Shown here: positions 6,852 through 10,376 of the stretch, one piece after another | Numbering within the stretch: position 1 is the first letter of the stretch | How the letters are laid out: each line of letters begins with the position of its first letter | From: JBHEKP01 sp041859375 | Lineage (GTDB): Bacteria; Hydrogenedentota; Hydrogenedentia; Hydrogenedentales; CAITNO01 | NCBI GenBank assembly: GCA_041859375.1 | Contig: JBHEKP010000158.1 | Span: 1-10,376 of the forward strand | Reading direction: 5' to 3' | Length of the DNA: 10,376 nt | Made by a program: the position numbers and the translations under genes | Notes under the pieces: model-generated | Told to the model about the DNA's origin: nothing | Database searches by the model: none | What the model saw: the letters and a program-made list of their open reading frames with translations, nothing else

Positions 6852-7870
6852 AACTCAAAGTGCCGGTGTTGTTCCTCCTGCTGTGTGCTCTTCATGCCCA
6901 TGCCGCCGACGGCGGCGGGGGGGAGGCCCCCCCGAACCTGCCACCCCCCGTGGCGGGGCTGGAGGTGCGCCGCTTCGCCGAAAACCCCATCATCCGCCCC
7001 GATATGCTGCCCGGCACAGACGGAAGGAACATCAACGGCCCCTCCCTGATCCGCGTGCCCGAATGGGTGCCCAACCCCCTCGGCAAATATTACCTCTACT
7101 TCGCGGACCACGGCGGCGCGTACATCCGCATGGCCTATGCCGACAACCTCGCCGGACCATGGAAGGTCCACAAACCCGGCGTGCTCCGCCTGGAACAGGC
7201 CCCCGACGGCAAAAGGCATATCGCCTCCCCCGACGTGCATGCGGACAACGACCGCAAAGAGCTGCGGATGTACTTCCATTGCCCCTCAAAAACCACCGGC
7301 AAACAGGTTACCTATCTCGCCCGATCAAAGGACGGCATCCATTTCGAGGCGGGCACCGGCATCCTCGGCCCCTTCTATTTCCGCGCCTTTCAGCGCGGCG
7401 GCTGGTGGTACGCCATGGCCAAGCGCGCCTGGCTGTACCGCTCAAAAGACGGCATCACCCCCTTTGAGGAGGGGGCCAATCCTTTTCCGGGCGATGTGGA
7501 CCGCATTGGCGAAAGCGACGGCAACGGGGCGGGAATCCGCCATGTCGCGCTGGACATGGTCGGCGACACCCTCCACGTCTACTACTCCAACATCGGCGAC
7601 AGGCCCGAGTGCATCCTCCGCGCCTCCATCGATCTCACCCCGGACTGGACCCAATGGCACGCGGGCGCGCCGGGGCTGGTGCTGAAGCCGGAAACGGATT
7701 ACGAGGGGGCCAACCTGCCCCTTCTCGCCTCAAAGGGCGGCAAGTCAAAGGCCCCCGAAAACGCCCTGCGCGATCCCGCCATCTTCAGGGAGGATGGGCA
7801 TACCTACCTGCTCTACTCGGTATCGGGCGAATACGGCATCGCCATCGCAGAACTGGTGGAACGGCAATGA
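6848..7870 (+). CDS. Secreted five-bladed beta-propeller protein, glycoside-hydrolase-like
   Basis: A 340-residue protein with a Sec signal peptide (KLKVPVLFLLLCALHAHA, cleavage near A19); the Cys13 context is a poor lipobox. The mature part shows five blade-like repeats of the GH43/GH32/GH117 propeller fold: GPSLIRV...KYYLYFADH (64-88), ASPDVHADNDRKELRMYFHC (126-145), FRAFQRGGWWYAMAKR (178-193), RHVALDMVGDTLHVYYSN (231-248) and LRDPAIFREDGHTYLLYSV (307-325). The first blade reads NINGPS where GH43/GH32 enzymes usually carry the catalytic Asp (DP). Asp129, Glu287 and Asp309 are acidic candidates, but I cannot assign a catalytic set. Its ATG overlaps the sulfatase stop (ATGA), with AAGGAG at 6831-6836 inside the upstream gene, so translational coupling and a shared substrate are likely. 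It could be a glycosidase of an unassigned family or a non-catalytic glycan binder. Confidence 0.82.
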   Translation: MKLKVPVLFLLLCALHAHAADGGGGEAPPNLPPPVAGLEVRRFAENPIIRPDMLPGTDGRNINGPSLIRVPEWVPNPLGKYYLYFADHGGAYIRMAYADNLAGPWKVHKPGVLRLEQAPDGKRHIASPDVHADNDRKELRMYFHCPSKTTGKQVTYLARSKDGIHFEAGTGILGPFYFRAFQRGGWWYAMAKRAWLYRSKDGITPFEEGANPFPGDVDRIGESDGNGAGIRHVALDMVGDTLHVYYSNIGDRPECILRASIDLTPDWTQWHAGAPGLVLKPETDYEGANLPLLASKGGKSKAPENALRDPAIFREDGHTYLLYSVSGEYGIAIAELVERQ

Positions 7871-7883
7871 GCGCCCCTGGCCG

Positions 7884-8252
7884 ATGAACGTGCTCGCCAA
7901 AACCCTCCTCATCACCGTCGGCACCGTCTCCGTGGTGCTCGGATGCCTGGGTCTCTTCCTGCCCGTGCTGCCCACCACGCCCTTCCTGCTGCTCGCCGCC
8001 TTCTGCTATGCCCGCAGCTCGCAACGCTTCTACGACTGGCTGCTCAACAGCCCCGTCTTCGGCGGCTACATCCGTAACTACCGCGAGGGCGGCGGCATGA
8101 CCCGCCGCCACAAGATCACCACCATTGCCATGCTCTGGCTGACCATGGGCTGCACCGTCCTCTTTCTAGTGCCGCTCCTGTGGGTGAAAATACTCCTCCT
8201 CGCCGTCGCCTCCTGCGTCACCCTCTACCTCCTCCGCATCCGCACCCTCTGA
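7884..8252 (+). CDS. ybaN: YbaN/DUF454-family inner-membrane protein
   Basis: A 122-residue integral membrane protein of the DUF454 family (Escherichia coli YbaN); the function of the family is not firmly known. The signature is clear: GLFLPVLPTTPFLLLAAFCY (23-42) followed by ARSSQRFYDWLL (43-54), then FGGYIRNYREGGGMTRRHK (59-77). There are probably four hydrophobic segments, near 5-25, 28-43, 78-97 and 98-118, with the charged loop between the second and third. Length matches the family. The start at 7884 is 13 nt after the upstream stop and has no clear Shine-Dalgarno sequence, so it probably depends on translation of the preceding gene. It looks like a passenger at the end of the sulfatase operon rather than a dedicated part of glycan breakdown; that is inference. 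The family call is secure. Confidence 0.92.
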   Translation: MNVLAKTLLITVGTVSVVLGCLGLFLPVLPTTPFLLLAAFCYARSSQRFYDWLLNSPVFGGYIRNYREGGGMTRRHKITTIAMLWLTMGCTVLFLVPLLWVKILLLAVASCVTLYLLRIRTL

Positions 8253-8285
8253 CCACCCCCCTCACCTTTAACCGGCCTTCCTTCT

Positions 8286-8321
8286 GTCCATCGTGTCCAT
8301 CCCGTCCATTTCGTCCATCCT
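8286..8321. repeat. Four tandem 9-bp GTCCATNNN units between convergent genes
   Basis: Four consecutive units share the core GTCCAT with a variable trinucleotide: GTCCATCGT (8286-8294), GTCCATCCC (8295-8303), GTCCATTTC (8304-8312) and GTCCATCCT (8313-8321). The variable bases are mostly pyrimidines. The array fills much of the 82-bp gap between the stop of the ybaN-like gene (8252) and that of the propeller-toroid gene (8335). CCGGCCT occurs on both sides (about 8272 and 8330) as a direct, not inverted, repeat. No stem-loop followed by a T run is visible, so this is not an ordinary intrinsic terminator. Function unknown. Confidence 0.85.
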
Positions 8322-8334
8322 CTTAAGTCCGGCC

Positions 8335-10376
8335 TCACCGCACAAACCCGTGCGCCAGCCCCAGGTAATACGCCAGCAAAAACGGCGTGCCCTCCCGCAG
8401 GCGCGTGCCGTCGCCCTTGTATTCCAGCGCCCACGGGTTCATGTCCCAGAACACCTCGTGCCGCTCGTCAATGGGGAAGACCCTGCCGTCAACGCCGCCA
8501 CCGCCCGTGCCGTTTGCCAGGGGCCGCATGTCAATGCGGTGCGCGTTGGACATGGGCCAGTCCAGCAGGTCCAACGGAAAGCGCCTCAGCGTGTCCGCCG
8601 CATCCCGGTGGCACTCCTCCGGCGGGGTCAGGTCCGTCGTGCCCCACTGGTCCGTGCGCGTCTTCCCTTGGCAGCACGCCCCGTACACATAATTGGCGAA
8701 GGGGTTCCGCTCAATCCGCTCATACCGCCAGTGCGTGTGGATGGCGTGGAAGTGCATGTTCAGCAGCTTCGGATCGGTCTCGTACCGGATGAGGTGGTAA
8801 TAGTTCATGAAGGCCATGTTGTCGTCCGGCTGGTGGCCTGCGCCGCCCGGCCCCGGCAGGGGCGTCGGCTGGGTCATGCCGTTCATGGCGTAGCCCTCGT
8901 CCAGCGCCAGTTTCAGGTACTCGTCCCGGTAGCGCTGGTCGCCCGTGATGTGGTGCGCGATGGACAGGTAGGTCAGGATGCTCAACGAGTTCAGGCCCCG
9001 CTCGTCGCACCACGCGCTGTTCCGGTTCAGATCGTCCGGCGAAAACCGGCCCCACCGCGTCGGCTGCCCGTCATGGTCCACCAGGTTGTAGCCGTGGTCC
9101 AGCACGTGATCCATGATCCGGCGCACCACCCCGCGCACCGTTTCCCGCTCCTCCTCCGTGACGCAGACCCGGTCGAAATACACGGCAAACCCGAAGAAGT
9201 GCCCGTCCAGCTCGTCCGAGCTGGAGTCGTTCTTCCAGTACCATTCGCCCGTGGCGTCCACGGGCCACCGGGGCTGGATAATCTTCCAGAGCGCGTCCGC
9301 CTTGTTGCGCCGCTGGTCGTAGGCCAGATCAAAATCGGGGTTCGGATCCGCCTCGGAGGTCGGCTTCACGCACCGCGCGATGAACCCCCTCGGCGCGGGG
9401 TGGGTGCCGCCCGCCGTCACCTCGCTCAGGAACGCGAGGGCGCGGAAGGCCCTGGCCGCGTCCTCCCGCAGCCGGGCCTCGCCCGTCGCCGCGTACCCAA
9501 GGCTCACCGCCGCAAGGTACAGCCCCGTGAAATGGCCGTCATTGTCCGTGAACACCGGCGTTGCCGTGTCCTTGTCGCCCGGCGTGGCGAGCACCGCCGG
9601 GTTCACATACCCGAACCGGGTGCGCCGGTGGTGCCGCTCAATCTCCTCCCGGTAAAACGCCGCCTTTTCCGCCAGCGTCATCGGCCTGCGCATGATGCGC
9701 GACACCCCGCCCGCCGTGGCAATCCAGGCGTCCCCCGCGCCGTCCACCGCGATGCACCGCACATGGTTGTCCAAAAGCCAGCGCCGCCCCTGCCGGAACG
9801 ACCACACCCCCTCCTCAAAACGCACCGCCCCGTTCGTGGTGCCAAACCACACCCCCTTCGGCCCGGCGGCCATGCAGGTGAAATCATTGAAGGGCAGCCC
9901 CTCCGCGCCCGTGTAAAGCCGCCACCCGTCCCCGTCCTCCCTGCATCCAACCCCCTGCGGCGACGCAAACCACAGGCGGCCCGCCCCGTCATAGGCCGCC
10001 GCCCGCACATCCAACGGCGCCCAGCGCACCGCCCCCTGCCGGGGCAGCGCCATGCGCCATTTCCCATCCCGCCCCAAAAATAGCCCCTTGTCCGTGGCCG
10101 CCGCCGTCTCGCCGTCGTGTTCCGCCAGCGCGCGCACCGCAACCGCGCCGCCCGCCTCCTCCTCCAGCGCTCCCAGCGCGCTCCCCTCAAGCGTCAATGT
10201 TGCGGGTGCTGTCCTTTCCGGCGCGCCCACCCACCGCGTTCCGTCAAAAACCGCCGTGCCCCCCGCCGTTTCCGCAACGGCCTCCCCCGTTGCCCCAATC
10301 CAAACCCTCCTCACATCATTGTCAGGAAGCCCCTGCGCGGTGGTGTGAGCCTCGTGCCTCTCCTGCGCAAACACCC
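8335..10376 (-). CDS. Sensor-type beta-propeller fused to an alpha-helical toroid-like domain (N-terminus cut by window edge)
   Basis: About 680 residues are visible; the frame stays open to the right edge. The first full codon is GTG (10374), reading VFAQERHEAHTT, which looks like the end of a signal peptide (cleavage near VFA/Q), so the real start is probably just outside the window. Residues about 15-226 carry repeats like the two-component-regulator propeller (Reg_prop) of hybrid sensor systems: GLPDNDVRRVWIGATG, GRLWFASPQGV, GLPFNDFTCMAAGPKGVWFG and DNHVRCIAVDGAGDAWIATAGGV. From about 233 the protein is helix-rich with aromatic and acidic motifs (DNDGHFTGLYLAAVSLGY, WYWKNDSSSDELDGHFFG, WCDERGLNSLSILTYLSIAHH, HQPDDNMAFMNYYHLIRYET), suggesting an alpha/alpha toroid as in many polysaccharide-active proteins. 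There is no kinase, membrane or HTH region after the propeller, so it is not a classical sensor kinase. Enzymatic activity is not established. It converges on the sulfatase operon. Confidence 0.75.
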   Translation of the reverse strand, partial: VFAQERHEAHTTAQGLPDNDVRRVWIGATGEAVAETAGGTAVFDGTRWVGAPERTAPATLTLEGSALGALEEEAGGAVAVRALAEHDGETAAATDKGLFLGRDGKWRMALPRQGAVRWAPLDVRAAAYDGAGRLWFASPQGVGCREDGDGWRLYTGAEGLPFNDFTCMAAGPKGVWFGTTNGAVRFEEGVWSFRQGRRWLLDNHVRCIAVDGAGDAWIATAGGVSRIMRRPMTLAEKAAFYREEIERHHRRTRFGYVNPAVLATPGDKDTATPVFTDNDGHFTGLYLAAVSLGYAATGEARLREDAARAFRALAFLSEVTAGGTHPAPRGFIARCVKPTSEADPNPDFDLAYDQRRNKADALWKIIQPRWPVDATGEWYWKNDSSSDELDGHFFGFAVYFDRVCVTEEERETVRGVVRRIMDHVLDHGYNLVDHDGQPTRWGRFSPDDLNRNSAWCDERGLNSLSILTYLSIAHHITGDQRYRDEYLKLALDEGYAMNGMTQPTPLPGPGGAGHQPDDNMAFMNYYHLIRYETDPKLLNMHFHAIHTHWRYERIERNPFANYVYGACCQGKTRTDQWGTTDLTPPEECHRDAADTLRRFPLDLLDWPMSNAHRIDMRPLANGTGGGGVDGRVFPIDERHEVFWDMNPWALEYKGDGTRLREGTPFLLAYYLGLAHGFVR

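Noticed and set aside
8286..8321. CRISPR-like array
   Set aside because: The 9-bp period with 3-bp linkers is far too short for repeats and spacers, and no cas gene is present.
8253..8334. Intrinsic terminator between the convergent genes
   Set aside because: I looked for a stem-loop with a T run on either strand and found only direct repeats (CCGGCCT, GTCCATNNN).
8225..8434. Small minus-strand frame coding a WTxWTx repeat peptide across the GTCCAT array
   Set aside because: The repeat peptide follows only from a 9-bp unit being a multiple of three. There is no ribosome-binding site and it overlaps the ends of two well-supported genes.
8293..10083. 596-codon open frame on the plus strand over the propeller-toroid gene
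   Set aside because: Arg/Pro/Val-rich antisense frame beginning inside the tandem repeat; the minus-strand frame shows clear propeller repeats and aromatic toroid motifs.

Overview
The window is GC-rich bacterial DNA, densely coded, with seven genes plus a partial catalase at the left edge (eight coding regions in all). The mix is two Tat-exported formylglycine sulfatases, a secreted five-bladed beta-propeller protein of the glycosidase type, a PhoPQ-activated (PqaA-type) alpha/beta hydrolase-like protein, and a secreted protein joining sensor-type propeller repeats to an alpha-helical toroid-like domain. This repertoire is typical of free-living polysaccharide degraders of the Planctomycetes-Verrucomicrobia-Lentisphaerae sphere and of Hydrogenedentota. 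The 9-bp GTCCAT tandem repeat also recalls such environmental genomes. The taxonomic placement is an inference from gene content; no rRNA or other marker is present.

Left part (1-1976, minus strand): a peroxide-response unit. A PerR-type metalloregulator (1469-1927) lies upstream of a clade-3-like heme catalase (1351 down to the window edge, C-terminus cut off). A strong sigma-70-type promoter precedes perR. Matching 7-1-7 palindromes resembling PerR boxes lie over the perR ribosome-binding site and start codon, and in the AT-rich island upstream of the catalase. The arrangement suggests negative autoregulation of perR and peroxide-inducible catalase.

Middle part (2217-5102): a secreted PqaA-family protein on the plus strand runs convergently, with only 3 bp between stop codons, into a Tat-exported sulfatase on the minus strand. 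This sulfatase diverges across a 129-bp promoter region from a second, differently built Tat-exported sulfatase (5232-6851).

Right part (5232-8252, plus strand): the second sulfatase, a secreted glycosidase-like propeller protein (ATGA overlap) and a small YbaN/DUF454 inner-membrane protein (13-nt gap) look like one transcription unit. A convergent gene on the minus strand (8335 to the right edge, 5' end cut off) encodes the sensor-propeller/toroid fusion. The 82-bp gap between the convergent stop codons holds four tandem 9-bp GTCCATNNN units.

A likely joint role of the middle and right genes is removal of sulfate groups from a sulfated glycan and handling of the glycan outside the cytoplasm. 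No sulfatase-maturating enzyme, SusC/D-type importer, mobile element, RNA gene or CRISPR array is visible. I found no clearly new defence or mobile system. The most unusual items are the propeller-toroid fusion, the propeller protein lacking the usual first-blade Asp, and the intergenic GTCCAT repeat.
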